Shown here: piece by piece, positions 13,225 to 22,714 of the stretch
How positions within the stretch are numbered: position 1 is the stretch's first letter
How the letters are laid out: each line of letters opens with the position of its first letter
From: Pseudomonas alkylphenolica
GTDB lineage: Bacteria; Pseudomonadota; Gammaproteobacteria; Pseudomonadales; Pseudomonadaceae
Assembly (NCBI RefSeq): GCF_004025535.1
Contig: NZ_QJRG01000044.1
Span: forward strand, 372,001-436,000
Direction: 5' to 3'
DNA: 64,000 nucleotides
Position numbers and translations under genes: made by a program
The notes under the pieces: generated by a model
What the model saw: the letters and a program-made list of their open reading frames with translations, nothing else
Databases searched by the model: none
What the model was told of the DNA's origin: nothing

Positions 13225-13886
13225 ACGGTTATCCTTTTCTGCAGACGCTTGACCAGCCAGGAAGCGGAGAAGCTGATGACGAAGTACACAGCACCGGCGA
13301 ATACCAGGAACTCGTTGGAGCGTCCGATGATGTCGCCACTGGCACGTGCCGAGTTGAGGAAGTCGACCAGGCCGACGGTGTAGACCAGCGAGGTGTCCTG
13401 GAACAGGATGATGCTCTGCTGCAGCAGCAGCGGGGTCATCTTGCGAAACGCCTGGGGCAGGATGATCAGGCGCATGGTCTGGCCGTAGGTCATGCCCAGT
13501 GCCTGGGCGGCACCCATCTGGCCCTTGGATATCGACTGCACGCCAGCCCGGACGATTTCACAGAAGTACGCCGCCTCGAACATCATGAACGCCACGACGC
13601 AGGAGGTGAAGGCACCGATCGGCGTGTCTTCGCCGGTGATCCAGCGCAGCACGAACGGCACCGCCAGGTAGAACCAGGTGATCACCAGCAGCAGCGGGAT
13701 GGAACGGAAGTAGTTGACGTAGGCGCCGGCGAGATTGGCCAGCAGCTTGCTCGACGACAGCCGCATCAAGGCCAGGATGGTGCCCAGCACGATACCGCCG
13801 ACAACCCCCATGACCATCAGTTGCAGGGTCATCACCATGCCGTTCCACAGGCCCGGCAGGGCAGGAATGATTCCACTGAAGTCCAT
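13221..13886 (-). CDS. aatM: glutamate/aspartate ABC transporter permease (AatM/GltK-like)
   Basis: A His/Glu/Gln/Arg-type permease of 221 residues with about five membrane helices and the EAA loop [22 protein letters not shown], which contacts the ATPase. It pairs with AatQ to form the membrane channel for acidic amino acids. Its start codon shares one base with the aatQ stop (TAATG), and it overlaps aatP by four bases, so translation is coupled. The naming follows the Pseudomonas J-Q-M-P order as I recall it. Confidence 0.9.
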   Translation of the reverse strand: MDFSGIIPALPGLWNGMVMTLQLMVMGVVGGIVLGTILALMRLSSSKLLANLAGAYVNYFRSIPLLLVITWFYLAVPFVLRWITGEDTPIGAFTSCVVAFMMFEAAYFCEIVRAGVQSISKGQMGAAQALGMTYGQTMRLIILPQAFRKMTPLLLQQSIILFQDTSLVYTVGLVDFLNSARASGDIIGRSNEFLVFAGAVYFVISFSASWLVKRLQKRITV

Positions 13887-14632
13887 TATTTACCCCCCAC
13901 GGAAATCAGGCCGGGTACCGCGACTTTCTTCTCGACCATGCGCATGAGCAGCATCAGGCCCATGTTCAGGGTGAAGTAGATCAGGGTTGCCAGGGTGAAG
14001 GCTTCGAACAGGTTGGCCGAAAACTCGGCGGTCTGTTTGGTTTGTGCCAGCAACTCCATCAGGCCGATCAGCGAGGCTACCGAGGAGTTCTTGAAGACGT
14101 TGAGGAACTCCGAAGTCAGCGGCGGAATGATGATCCGGTAGGCTTGCGGCAGCAGCACATTCCAGTAGATCTGCGGCAGGCTGAAACCCATGGCACGGGC
14201 AGCGGCTTCCTGGCCGCGCGGCAGCGCCTGGATACCGGTGCGCACCTGTTCGCAGACACGTGCGGCAGTGAACAGGCCCAGGCAGATGACCACGCTGATC
14301 AGTGCCGAGGTGGTCGGGTTGAGGTCTTGCTTGAACCATTCCTGCAGGCCTTCAGGCAACAGGTCGGGCACCAGGAAGTACCAGATGAACAGCTGCACCA
14401 GCAGCGGCACGTTACGAAACAGTTCCACGTAGCACGTGGCGATACCCGATACCACGCGGTTCGGGACGGTACGCATGACACCGAGCACGGAGCCCAGCAG
14501 CAGCGCGATGATCCAGGCGGCGACGGCAATGGCGATGGTCCAGCCCAGGCCGGTGATATACCAGTCCAGATAGGTTTCGCTGCCAACGCCAGTGGACTTG
14601 AAGAACACGCCCCAGTCCCAGTTGTAATTCAT
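13886..14632 (-). CDS. aatQ: glutamate/aspartate ABC transporter permease (AatQ/GltJ-like)
   Basis: A polar amino acid permease of 248 residues. It has a longer N-terminal segment than AatM, membrane helices starting near residue 28, and the EAA motif AAARAMGFSLPQIYWNVLLPQA. It is the second gene of the aat operon, separated from aatJ by about 100 bases that include a 13-bp hairpin. Together with AatM and AatP it forms the importer fed by the periplasmic binding protein AatJ. Confidence 0.9.
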   Translation of the reverse strand: MNYNWDWGVFFKSTGVGSETYLDWYITGLGWTIAIAVAAWIIALLLGSVLGVMRTVPNRVVSGIATCYVELFRNVPLLVQLFIWYFLVPDLLPEGLQEWFKQDLNPTTSALISVVICLGLFTAARVCEQVRTGIQALPRGQEAAARAMGFSLPQIYWNVLLPQAYRIIIPPLTSEFLNVFKNSSVASLIGLMELLAQTKQTAEFSANLFEAFTLATLIYFTLNMGLMLLMRMVEKKVAVPGLISVGGK

Positions 14633-14675
14633 CGGGATTTCCCCTCAGATCAGTTGTTTCACGGGCACCTTCGAG

Positions 14676-14704
14676 CATCCGGGGGTGCAAGGCACCCTCG
14701 GATG
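14676..14704 (-). terminator. hairpin between aatJ and aatQ
   Basis: The arms at 14676-14688 (CATCCGGGGGTGC) and 14692-14704 (GCACCCTCGGATG) pair over 13 positions with one wobble, around a three-base loop. No U-run follows in the direction of transcription. Such hairpins after binding-protein genes commonly protect the upstream message and partly terminate, giving binding protein in excess over permease. Confidence 0.65.
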
Positions 14705-14731
14705 AAAGGTTAGACACAAACTAGCTGGGGA

Positions 14732-15664
14732 TCAGGACTTCTTGTCGTCTGCAGCTTTGTCGGTAGGCGTGGCGATCAGCGCCTTGAGCTCGTCGCTCAT
14801 CGGGAAGTTCAGGTTCAGGCCTTTAGGCGGGACTGGCTGGTTGAACCACTTGTCGTAGATCTTGTTGATCTCGCCCGACTTGTAGAGGCCGACGATGGCA
14901 TCGTCGACGGCTTTCTTGAATGCCGGGTCGTCCTTGCGGACCATGCAGCCGTAGATTTCATACGACTGCGGCGTGCCTACGATGGCCCAGCCTTTCGGGT
15001 TCTTGGCCTTGGCCATTTCGCCGGCGAGCAGGGCGTCATCCATCATGAAAGCTACGGCGCGGCCCGACTCGAGCATCTGGAAGGATTCGCCGTGGTCCTT
15101 GGCAGAGATGACGTTCATCTTCATCTGCTTGTCGGCGTTCATGGCCTTGAGGATGCGTTCGGAGGTGGTACCCGCAGTGGTGACCACGTTCTTGCCAGCC
15201 AGGTCAGGGAAGTCCTTGTACTTGGCGTTTTCCGGCTTGCCGTCTTCTGCTTTGGTCAGCAGACGGGTACCCACTTCGAAGATACCGACCGAGAAGGCCA
15301 CTTGCTGTTGGCGCTCGACGTTGTTGGTGGTCGAGCCGCACTCGACATCAACGGTGCCGTTCTGTACCAGCGGAATTCGGGTCTGGGAGGTGACGAGGTT
15401 GTATTTGACTTGCAGGTCTGGCTTGTTCAGGTCCTTTTTCAGGGCCTCGACGATTGCCAGCTGGATGTCATGGGAGTAACCGACGGGTTTACCCGAAGCG
15501 TCGGCGATGTAGGAGAACGGGATAGAAGCGTCGCGGTGCCCCAGGGTAATGGTGCCCGAGTCGTTGATTTTCTTCAGGGTGCCGGTCAGTTCTGCAGCGC
15601 TGACGGGCATGCTGATCAAAGCAGCCGTGACGGCTGCGCCCAACAGGTGGGGGACGATACGCAT
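14732..15664 (-). CDS. aatJ: glutamate/aspartate periplasmic binding protein
   Basis: A family-3 solute-binding protein of 310 residues with a signal peptide (residues 1-23, cleavage after VSAAE or nearby). Recognisable elements include GTITLGHRDASIPFSY and PVGYSHDIQLAIVEALKK early on, and DAIVGLYKSGEINKIYDKWF at the end. It captures glutamate and aspartate in the periplasm for AatQMP. The ATG at 15664 was chosen over the open frame reaching 15799, because it is preceded by GAGGAAAT at good distance and begins the signal peptide. A sigma-54 promoter lies about 100 bases upstream. Confidence 0.92.
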   Translation of the reverse strand: MRIVPHLLGAAVTAALISMPVSAAELTGTLKKINDSGTITLGHRDASIPFSYIADASGKPVGYSHDIQLAIVEALKKDLNKPDLQVKYNLVTSQTRIPLVQNGTVDVECGSTTNNVERQQQVAFSVGIFEVGTRLLTKAEDGKPENAKYKDFPDLAGKNVVTTAGTTSERILKAMNADKQMKMNVISAKDHGESFQMLESGRAVAFMMDDALLAGEMAKAKNPKGWAIVGTPQSYEIYGCMVRKDDPAFKKAVDDAIVGLYKSGEINKIYDKWFNQPVPPKGLNLNFPMSDELKALIATPTDKAADDKKS

Positions 15665-15765
15665 CAAAATTTCCTCGACGTTGTTTTTCTTATGGAGCCG
15701 TTGGCCGGCTCTTTCGTTCAGCGAACACTGCAATGAAGCGTTGCGCATTCGGGTACTGAGTGTAG

Positions 15766-15781
15766 AGCATGAGTCGTGCCA
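15766..15781 (-). promoter_or_regulatory. sigma-54 (-24/-12) promoter of aatJ
   Basis: Read on the minus strand the bases are TGGCACGACTCATGCT: GG at the -24 element, exactly ten bases, then GC at the -12 element, with TGGCACG matching consensus fully. Transcription would begin near 15755, giving a leader of about 90 bases before aatJ. RpoN dependence fits an NtrC-type activator (AauR) encoded in the same cluster. Confidence 0.88.
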
Positions 15782-15889
15782 AGCCCTGACTTTGATCACA
15801 AGGCCTTGAGAAATCGGGGTATTAATCTTTTTTGAAGGTTCGGTGGCGGGATGATTCGTCCGGCCGGCCGAATGCCGCTCGTCTGCCTG

Positions 15890-15903
15890 TTCGGGATTCC
15901 GAA
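15890..15903. promoter_or_regulatory. AauR upstream activating site
   Basis: TTCGGGATTCCGAA is a perfect TTCGG-N4-CCGAA palindrome, the motif I recall being reported for Aau-responsive P. putida promoters. It lies about 110 bp upstream of the -24 element, normal for an enhancer-binding protein. A looser partner, TTCG-N10-CGAA, is at 15855-15872. Confidence 0.8.
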
Positions 15904-15930
15904 TGCAAAGAGACGAGCGGCCATTGATTG

Positions 15931-15956
15931 TCGGAGCCGGCTTAGCCGGCGATAGG
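15931..15956. repeat. REP-like hairpin fragment downstream of glpD
   Basis: GCCGGC-TTA-GCCGGC (15936-15950), flanked by GGA and GATAGG, resembles the core of the short palindromic repeats common between Pseudomonas genes. It may also act as the glpD transcription end, 19 bases after the stop codon. Confidence 0.5.
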
Positions 15957-15968
15957 GATGACCCGGCG

Positions 15969-17507
15969 TCAGGCTGCCTGAACGCGTGCCCGGTTCACTT
16001 CCAGTCGCTGCAGGTAGTCCTGCAGTGCCTGTTGTTCGGCGGAAGTGGTGAACAACCCCAGCTTGCTGCGACGCCAGAGAATGTCGTCGCTGCTGACGGC
16101 CCACTCTTCGCCACACAGGTAATCCACCTCGCGGGTGAACAGACCGCCTCCAATCGCATCGCCCAGGTCTGCAGGGCCTTGCACACCTTCGAGCAGACGC
16201 CAGACGCGGCTGCCATAGGTCAGCGCCCAACGCTTGGCGATCTCGGCCGGAAGCCAGTTGCAACGGGCCAGAATTGCCTCGGCCAGCGCTTGCGGGGTGG
16301 TCATGTCTTCGCCGCCCGGTAGGGGTGCAGCCGCAGTCCAGCTGCCACGCATCTGGGTGAAAAACGGTGCCAGCTCGGCCATCGCCGACTCGGCAAGCTT
16401 GCGGTAGGTTGTCAGCTTGCCACCAAATACAGACAGCAATGGCGCTTCGCCGGCGCTCGCCGACAGGGCCAGGGTGTAGTCGCGGGTCACCGCCGATGGA
16501 TTGTCGGATTCGTCGTTGCACAGTGGGCGCACCCCGGCGTATGTGTGCAGGATGTCGGCGCGGCTCAGTTGGTGGTTGAAGTGTTCGTTGACCACCTTGA
16601 GCAAGTAGTCGGTCTCGCCTTCGGTGATCGCGACCTTGGCCGGGTCACCGGTGTACTCGCGGTCGGTGGTGCCGATGAGGGTGAAGCGCTCCAGGTACGG
16701 GATGGCGAACACGATGCGCTGATCTTCGTTCTGCAGAATGTAGGCGTGTTCGCCGTCATACAGCTTGGGGACGATCAGGTGGCTGCCTTGGATCAGGCGA
16801 ATGCCATACGGCGCCTCAAGGTTGAGGTCGTCCTGGATGAACTTGGCAACCCACGGGCCGGCAGCGTTGACCAGGGCGCGAGCCTGGATGGTTTGCAGGC
16901 TGCCGTCGGCATTTTGCAGTTGTACCTTCCACACACCGTCAACCCGCGCGGCACTGATGCAGCGAGTGCGGGTTCGGATTGTTGCCCCGTTTTCCCGGGC
17001 GGCCATCGCGTTGAGAACCACCAGGCGGGCATCGTCTACCGCACAGTCGGCATATTCGAAACCGCGGGTGATCGCAGGTTTGAGGGGATTGCCAGGGCCG
17101 AAGCGCAGGCTGCGCGAGGCGCCGAGCTTTTTGCGCTTGCCCAGGTTGTCGTAAAGGAACAGACCTGCGCGAATCATCCAGGCCGGGCGCAGGTGCGGAC
17201 GGTGCGGCAGTACGAATCGCATCGGCTTGACGATATGCGGGGCTTTGGCCAGCAGCACTTCACGCTCGGCCAAGGCTTCGCGGACCAGACGGAATTCATA
17301 GTGCTCGAGGTAGCGCAGGCCACCGTGGATCAGCTTGCTGCTGGCCGACGAGGTATGGCTGGCAAGGTCGTCTTTTTCACAGAGGAACACCGACAGGCCG
17401 CGTCCGGCTGCATCAGCGGCAATCCCTACACCGTTGATGCCACCGCCAATTACGGCGAGGTCATAGATGTCGGCGGGGGCGGGCGACGGTTGGCTGGACT
17501 GCTGCAC
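15969..17507 (-). CDS. glpD: aerobic glycerol-3-phosphate dehydrogenase
   Basis: An FAD flavoprotein of 512 residues that oxidises sn-glycerol-3-phosphate to dihydroxyacetone phosphate and passes electrons to ubiquinone at the inner membrane. The FAD-binding motif is VIGGGINGVGIAADAAGRG near the N-terminus, and HTSSASSKLIHGGLRYLEHY follows. The GTG at 17507 was preferred to the ATG at 17552. It is preceded by GAGGA at eight bases and gives the family's usual length of 512. The longer start would also place coding sequence over two GlpR-like operators. It is transcribed on the same strand as glpR and glpKF but is separated from glpR by a regulatory gap of about 180 bases. Confidence 0.93.
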   Translation of the reverse strand: MQQSSQPSPAPADIYDLAVIGGGINGVGIAADAAGRGLSVFLCEKDDLASHTSSASSKLIHGGLRYLEHYEFRLVREALAEREVLLAKAPHIVKPMRFVLPHRPHLRPAWMIRAGLFLYDNLGKRKKLGASRSLRFGPGNPLKPAITRGFEYADCAVDDARLVVLNAMAARENGATIRTRTRCISAARVDGVWKVQLQNADGSLQTIQARALVNAAGPWVAKFIQDDLNLEAPYGIRLIQGSHLIVPKLYDGEHAYILQNEDQRIVFAIPYLERFTLIGTTDREYTGDPAKVAITEGETDYLLKVVNEHFNHQLSRADILHTYAGVRPLCNDESDNPSAVTRDYTLALSASAGEAPLLSVFGGKLTTYRKLAESAMAELAPFFTQMRGSWTAAAPLPGGEDMTTPQALAEAILARCNWLPAEIAKRWALTYGSRVWRLLEGVQGPADLGDAIGGGLFTREVDYLCGEEWAVSSDDILWRRSKLGLFTTSAEQQALQDYLQRLEVNRARVQAA

Positions 17508-17531
17508 GGGCGGCTTCCTCAAGATCTTTGT

Positions 17532-17569
17532 AATATCGAAATTGAACATCAATGTTCATTTACGAAAAT
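17532..17569. promoter_or_regulatory. paired GlpR-like operators upstream of glpD
   Basis: Two adjacent 18-bp sites, 17532-17549 (AATATCGAAATTGAACAT) and 17552-17569 (ATGTTCATTTACGAAAAT), each resemble the GlpR consensus ATGTTCG-WTAW-CGAACAT. At their junction GAACAT-CA-ATGTTC forms a perfect palindrome (17544-17557). The location, 25-62 bases before the GTG start of glpD, suits repression. Confidence 0.6.
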
Positions 17570-17635
17570 ATTAGCGCAAGAAGATGCTGTCCACCAGTCA
17601 CACCTGATAGAAAGTGCTGATCGAACGAGAAGAAA

Positions 17636-17653
17636 GTGAAAAATAACGAACAT
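17636..17653. promoter_or_regulatory. third GlpR-like operator in the glpR-glpD gap
   Basis: GTGAAAAATAACGAACAT matches the right half of the GlpR consensus (ATAACGAACAT) perfectly, with a poor left half. It lies between the glpR stop and the paired operators, so repression by looping is conceivable. Confidence 0.5.
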
Positions 17654-17690
17654 TTACGCTGCCACCCTTGCGGTGGCAGCTGTTGCTGGC

Positions 17691-18446
17691 TCAGACCACT
17701 TCGAGACGGATCTTGTACTGGTTGAGCAACTGGGTAAGGGCAGGCACCGGGGCCTGGTCGGTCACCAGGCAATCGATCAGGCTGATCGAGCCCAGGCGAA
17801 CCATGGCATTACGCCCGAACTTGCTGGAGTCTGCCGCCAGAATGACCTGCCGGGCATTGGCGATGATGGCCTGGGAAACGCGCACTTCCTGATAGTCAAA
17901 ATCCAGCAGGCTGCCGTCTTCGTCGATGCCACTGATACCGACCAGGGCAAAGTCGACTTTGAACTGGTTGATGAAGTCAACGCTGGCCTGGCCAACCACG
18001 CCGCCGTCACGGCGCACATTGCCGCCCGCCAGCAGTACTTCGAAGTCGTCCTTGGCGCTGAGGATCGAAGCCACATGCAGGTTGTTGGTGATGATTTTCA
18101 GGTGGTTGTGATTGAGCAGGGCGCGGGCAATGGACTCTGTTGTGGTACCGATGTTGATGAACAGCGAGGCATGGTCGGGAATCTGCGCAGCGATGGCTTC
18201 GGCAATGCGCTGTTTCTCGTCGCGCATCTGATCGGCGCGCATGGCGTAGGCGGTGTTCTCGATGCTCGAGTCGTAGGCTGCACCACCGTGGTAGCGGCGT
18301 AGCAGATTGACTTCCGCCAGTTGGTTGATATCGCGGCGGATGGTTTGCGGGGTGACGACGAACAACTGCGCCATTTCTTCGATACTGACATAGCCGCGTT
18401 CACGGACCAGTTCGAGGATTTGTTGTTGGCGGGGGGGCAGATTCAT
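17691..18446 (-). CDS. glpR: glycerol-3-phosphate regulon repressor (DeoR family)
   Basis: A DeoR-type repressor of 251 residues: an N-terminal winged helix-turn-helix ([18 protein letters not shown], then [13 protein letters not shown] near residues 30-45) and a sugar-phosphate isomerase-like ligand domain. It is expected to bind glycerol-3-phosphate and control glpD, glpK and glpF; operator-like sequences are visible upstream of glpD and glpF. The ATG at 18446 is used because the extra 12 residues of the longer frame fall outside the family domain. It sits between glpK and glpD on the same strand. Confidence 0.93.
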   Translation of the reverse strand: MNLPPRQQQILELVRERGYVSIEEMAQLFVVTPQTIRRDINQLAEVNLLRRYHGGAAYDSSIENTAYAMRADQMRDEKQRIAEAIAAQIPDHASLFINIGTTTESIARALLNHNHLKIITNNLHVASILSAKDDFEVLLAGGNVRRDGGVVGQASVDFINQFKVDFALVGISGIDEDGSLLDFDYQEVRVSQAIIANARQVILAADSSKFGRNAMVRLGSISLIDCLVTDQAPVPALTQLLNQYKIRLEVV

Positions 18447-18485
18447 GGGCGGTCCTTGGGGCTGCCGGGCAAATTGCGCCATGAA

Positions 18486-18565
18486 AGCAGCTCAGGCCAC
18501 AAGCTGCAAGCTACAAGATGGTTCGCGCCTACACGCTTGCCGCTTGTGGCTTACAGCTTTGTGCT
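18486..18565. repeat. degenerate AAGCTGCAAGCT-type repeat between glpK and glpR
   Basis: The spacer contains CACAAGCTGCAAGCTACAAG followed by an imperfect inverted copy (CTTGCCGCTTGTGGCTTACAGCTT). Strings of this kind recur between genes in pseudomonads as I remember them. It could fold into a long imperfect hairpin at the glpK-glpR boundary. Confidence 0.4.
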
Positions 18566-18570
18566 ACAGC

Positions 18571-20100
<1,530 letters not shown>

Positions 20101-20135
20101 TCAGGGCAGGGCGAGCCTGGCTCGCCGCTCCGGCA

Positions 20136-20987
20136 TCAGGATGCCTGGGTCTTGCCCTGAGGGTTGGCGTCGGTCTGCGCGTTCTCGCTCTGGGCAACAG
20201 GCAGGTTGCGGGCGATCACGCCGCGGTACAGGGCGGCACCAAGGCTCGCTCCTATGATCGGCGCAAAAACTGGAATCAGGAAATAGGGAATGTCACGTCC
20301 GCCAGTAAAGGCGACTTCGCCCCAACCGGCGAGGAAGGTCATCAGCTTCGGGCCCAGGTCGCGGGCGGGGTTCATGGCAAAGCCGGTCAGTGGCCCCATG
20401 GCACTGCCGATCACCGCAATCAGCAGGCCGATCAGCAGGGGCGCCATGGCGCCACGAGGCAAACCGTTGTTGTCGTCAGTCAGCGCCATGATCACGGCCA
20501 TCAGAATTGCGGTGATGATCACCTCAACGAGAAAGGCCTGGCCGGTGGACAGCGCCGGATGCGGGTAGGTGGAAAACACCGAGGCCAGTTCCAGGCTGGC
20601 CTGGCTGCCGCGAATCATTTCATGGGCCTGTTCGTAATCGAAGAACAGGTTGCTGTACAACGTGTACACAAGCGCTGCACCACAGAACGCGCCGGCGATC
20701 TGGGCAACGATGTAGAACGGCAGTTTGTGTTTTTCGAACCCTGCAAACAGGGTCAGGGCGATGCTCACGGCAGGATTCAGGTGTGCACCGGAAACACCGG
20801 CCGTCAGGTAGATCGCCATGCTCACGCCGACGCCCCAGATGATGCTGATTTCCCATAGACCGAAGCTGGCACCGGCGACCTTGAGCGCAGCGACGCAACC
20901 GGTGCCGAAAAAGATCAGTAGCGCAGTGCCAAGAAACTCGGCCATACATTGGCTCGAGAGCGTTGGTTGTTGTAGAGCAGTCGTCAT
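20136..20987 (-). CDS. glpF: glycerol uptake facilitator (aquaglyceroporin)
   Basis: A major-intrinsic-protein channel of 283 residues with six membrane helices and both NPA boxes: NPAVSIAL at about 71-78 and MNPARDLGPKLM in the second half. The Asp after the second NPA box is typical of glycerol-conducting members. It lets glycerol diffuse through the inner membrane for phosphorylation by GlpK. The first ATG of the family-like region is at 20987; the open frame upstream adds no recognisable sequence. A possible GlpR operator lies at 21102-21125. Confidence 0.93.
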   Translation of the reverse strand: MTTALQQPTLSSQCMAEFLGTALLIFFGTGCVAALKVAGASFGLWEISIIWGVGVSMAIYLTAGVSGAHLNPAVSIALTLFAGFEKHKLPFYIVAQIAGAFCGAALVYTLYSNLFFDYEQAHEMIRGSQASLELASVFSTYPHPALSTGQAFLVEVIITAILMAVIMALTDDNNGLPRGAMAPLLIGLLIAVIGSAMGPLTGFAMNPARDLGPKLMTFLAGWGEVAFTGGRDIPYFLIPVFAPIIGASLGAALYRGVIARNLPVAQSENAQTDANPQGKTQAS

Positions 20988-21101
20988 TCGTAACCTCGGT
21001 TCTTGTTGTTGTGAGGCGCGTGGGCGCTCGACAAGCACCCGACAGAAATCCCCATTTCAGTCGGGTGAGGGTGCAAAAAGTGCACCTTATCAGGGCACTG
21101 C

Positions 21102-21125
21102 TATATTCAAAATCGAAAAAATATA
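21102..21125. promoter_or_regulatory. possible GlpR operator upstream of glpF
   Basis: TATATTCAAAATCGAAAAAATA resembles the GlpR pattern ATGTTCG-N4-CGAACAT with several mismatches, and CTATAT/ATATAG arms flank it symmetrically. The 328-base spacer between glpF and ybaK (20988-21315) is otherwise AT-rich and shows no gene. Confidence 0.4.
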
Positions 21126-21315
21126 GACAAGAAACGATTATGTCAAAGGTCGAAAGTGAACGGTGGTTCACAAACTGACTATTGGTGGGGGGAAGTGTAT
21201 CGGGTTTACGCAAACGATTGCGTTCAGGTGTGTTCTGCTCACCAGTGGTTGCAGGGTGGTAATTGACCTACAGTAGCGAGCGAAAGAGTACCGATACCCT
21301 TGTATGGAGTCCTGC

Positions 21316-21786
21316 ATGACCCCCGCTCTGGATTTGTTGAAAAAGGTTCGCGCCGAACATCGTATCCACAGTTACGAACACGATCCCAAGGCAGCCTCTT
21401 ATGGCCTTGAAGCGGCTGAAAAGCTCGATCTTGAGCCAGTTCGCGTGTTCAAGACATTGCTTGCCAGCAGCGAAAAGGGTGAGTTGCTGGTTGCGGTGGT
21501 TCCGGTGATCGGCAGCCTTGATCTGAAGGGGCTTGCCCACGCTGCGAAGGTAAAGAAGTGTGAGATGGCGGACCCGGCTGCAGCCCAACGCTCAACGGGT
21601 TACCTGCTGGGCGGCATCAGCCCGCTGGGGCAGAAAAAGCGCCTGCGCACCTTTATAGACTTCTCGGCGCAGTCTTTTGAAACCATATTTGTCAGTGCCG
21701 GCCGCCGCGGACTCGAAGTCGAGTTGTCGGCCGCAGTGTTGGCCGAGCACACCCAGGCAACGTTCGCCCAGATTGCTCGCGACTGA
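21316..21786 (+). CDS. ybaK: Cys-tRNA(Pro)/Cys-tRNA(Cys) deacylase YbaK
   Basis: A YbaK/EbsC-family trans-editing protein of 156 residues that hydrolyses Cys-tRNA(Pro) misacylated by prolyl-tRNA synthetase. The family features ARVFKTLL-like (here PVRVFKTLLAS) and TGYLLGGISPLGQKKRL are clear. The ATG at 21316 follows GGAG by six bases and was chosen over the ATG at 21304, whose own sequence overlaps that Shine-Dalgarno. It is a monocistronic-looking gene, divergent from glpF. Confidence 0.9.
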   Translation: MTPALDLLKKVRAEHRIHSYEHDPKAASYGLEAAEKLDLEPVRVFKTLLASSEKGELLVAVVPVIGSLDLKGLAHAAKVKKCEMADPAAAQRSTGYLLGGISPLGQKKRLRTFIDFSAQSFETIFVSAGRRGLEVELSAAVLAEHTQATFAQIARD

Positions 21787-21879
21787 CATCTGTATGCTGA
21801 AAATCCGCTGACTCTGTCTCTGTTGGCCGACACCTTCCAACGTGCATGCTCTGGGCTCTGAACAAGAGAGAGTTGCCGC

Positions 21880-22659
21880 ATGCACTTGGAATTTCATCAG
21901 GTCGACGCCTTCAGTGAGCGTCCCTTCGCCGGGAACCCGGCCATGGTCTACCGCTTGCAGGAGTGGCTCAGCGACGGGTTGATGCAGCAGATTGCTGCGG
22001 AGCACAACCTGGCTGAAACCGCGTTTGTGGTGCAAGACCGATCGCAGTGGCAGATACGCTGGTTCACCCCCACTACCGAAGTGCCGCTGTGCGGCCACGC
22101 CACCCTGGCCAGCGCCCACGTGCTGCTGGAGGTTTACAACGTGCCCAGCGAGCGCCTGGAGTTTCACAGCCAGTCGGGGCCATTGAGCGTAACGCGTGAG
22201 CAAGGGCGGCTGTTGCTGGATTTCCCGCGCATCGACCCGCAACCGTTGCAACAACGCCTGCCGGTGGCCGAGGCGCTGGGTTGCCCGGTCGTAGAGGTAC
22301 TGCAGACCAAGGAGTTGCTGGTGGTGCTGGAGTCGGAGCAGGCTGTGCGCGATTGTGTGCCGGACATGGCCGCCATTGCACAACTGCCCGGCCTGGGGGT
22401 GATCGTCACCGCGCGGGGTGACGCGCATGATTTCGTATCACGCTATTTTGCCCCGGGCATTGGCATACCCGAAGACCCGGTGACCGGTTCCACCCACTGT
22501 TGTCTGATTCCTTACTGGGCACAGCAACTGGGCAAAACCGAGCTGCGCGCGTTCCAGCGGTCTAGTCGTGGTGGAGAGCTTTACTGTCGGCTGGAAGGCG
22601 ATCGGGTGAAGATCGGGGGGTATGCCCGGCGAGTGGCGAGCGGCACGTTGATGCTGTAA
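21880..22659 (+). CDS. PhzF family isomerase/epimerase
   Basis: A PhzF/YddE-fold protein of 259 residues. The N-terminal signature QVDAFSERPFAGNPAMVY and the catalytic-Glu region EHNLAETAFV are present, as is the second-domain motif GIPEDPVTGSTHC. It is named after the phenazine enzyme, but most members are stand-alone with unknown substrate, and no other phenazine genes are nearby, so phenazine synthesis should not be inferred. AGAG-rich sequence precedes the ATG. It converges on the ABC ATPase gene. Confidence 0.87.
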   Translation: MHLEFHQVDAFSERPFAGNPAMVYRLQEWLSDGLMQQIAAEHNLAETAFVVQDRSQWQIRWFTPTTEVPLCGHATLASAHVLLEVYNVPSERLEFHSQSGPLSVTREQGRLLLDFPRIDPQPLQQRLPVAEALGCPVVEVLQTKELLVVLESEQAVRDCVPDMAAIAQLPGLGVIVTARGDAHDFVSRYFAPGIGIPEDPVTGSTHCCLIPYWAQQLGKTELRAFQRSSRGGELYCRLEGDRVKIGGYARRVASGTLML

Positions 22660-22665
22660 CCGTAT

Positions 22666-22691
22666 CGCGGGAGCGCTACCGGCGCCCCGCG
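22666..22691. terminator. hairpin between convergent PhzF-like and ABC ATPase genes
   Basis: CGCGGG (22666-22671) and CCCGCG (22686-22691) enclose a 14-base loop that itself contains GCGC pairs. There is no T-run, so it may be a decayed REP rather than an efficient terminator. Confidence 0.4.
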
Positions 22692-22714
22692 AAAGGTGCT
22701 GAAGCCGTCCTCGA

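Noticed and set aside
10591..13383. A 930-residue open frame on the plus strand across aauS, aatP and aatM
   Set aside because: It is antisense to three well-supported genes, has no recognisable domain, and is explained by GC-rich codon bias leaving stop-free opposite frames.
18486..18565. CRISPR-like short repeats
   Set aside because: The AAGCT-rich copies are short, degenerate and lack regular spacers; they fit a Pseudomonas intergenic repeat.
21880..22659. Part of a phenazine biosynthesis cluster
   Set aside because: Only a PhzF-fold protein is present; no phzA-G genes are nearby and the family is functionally broad.
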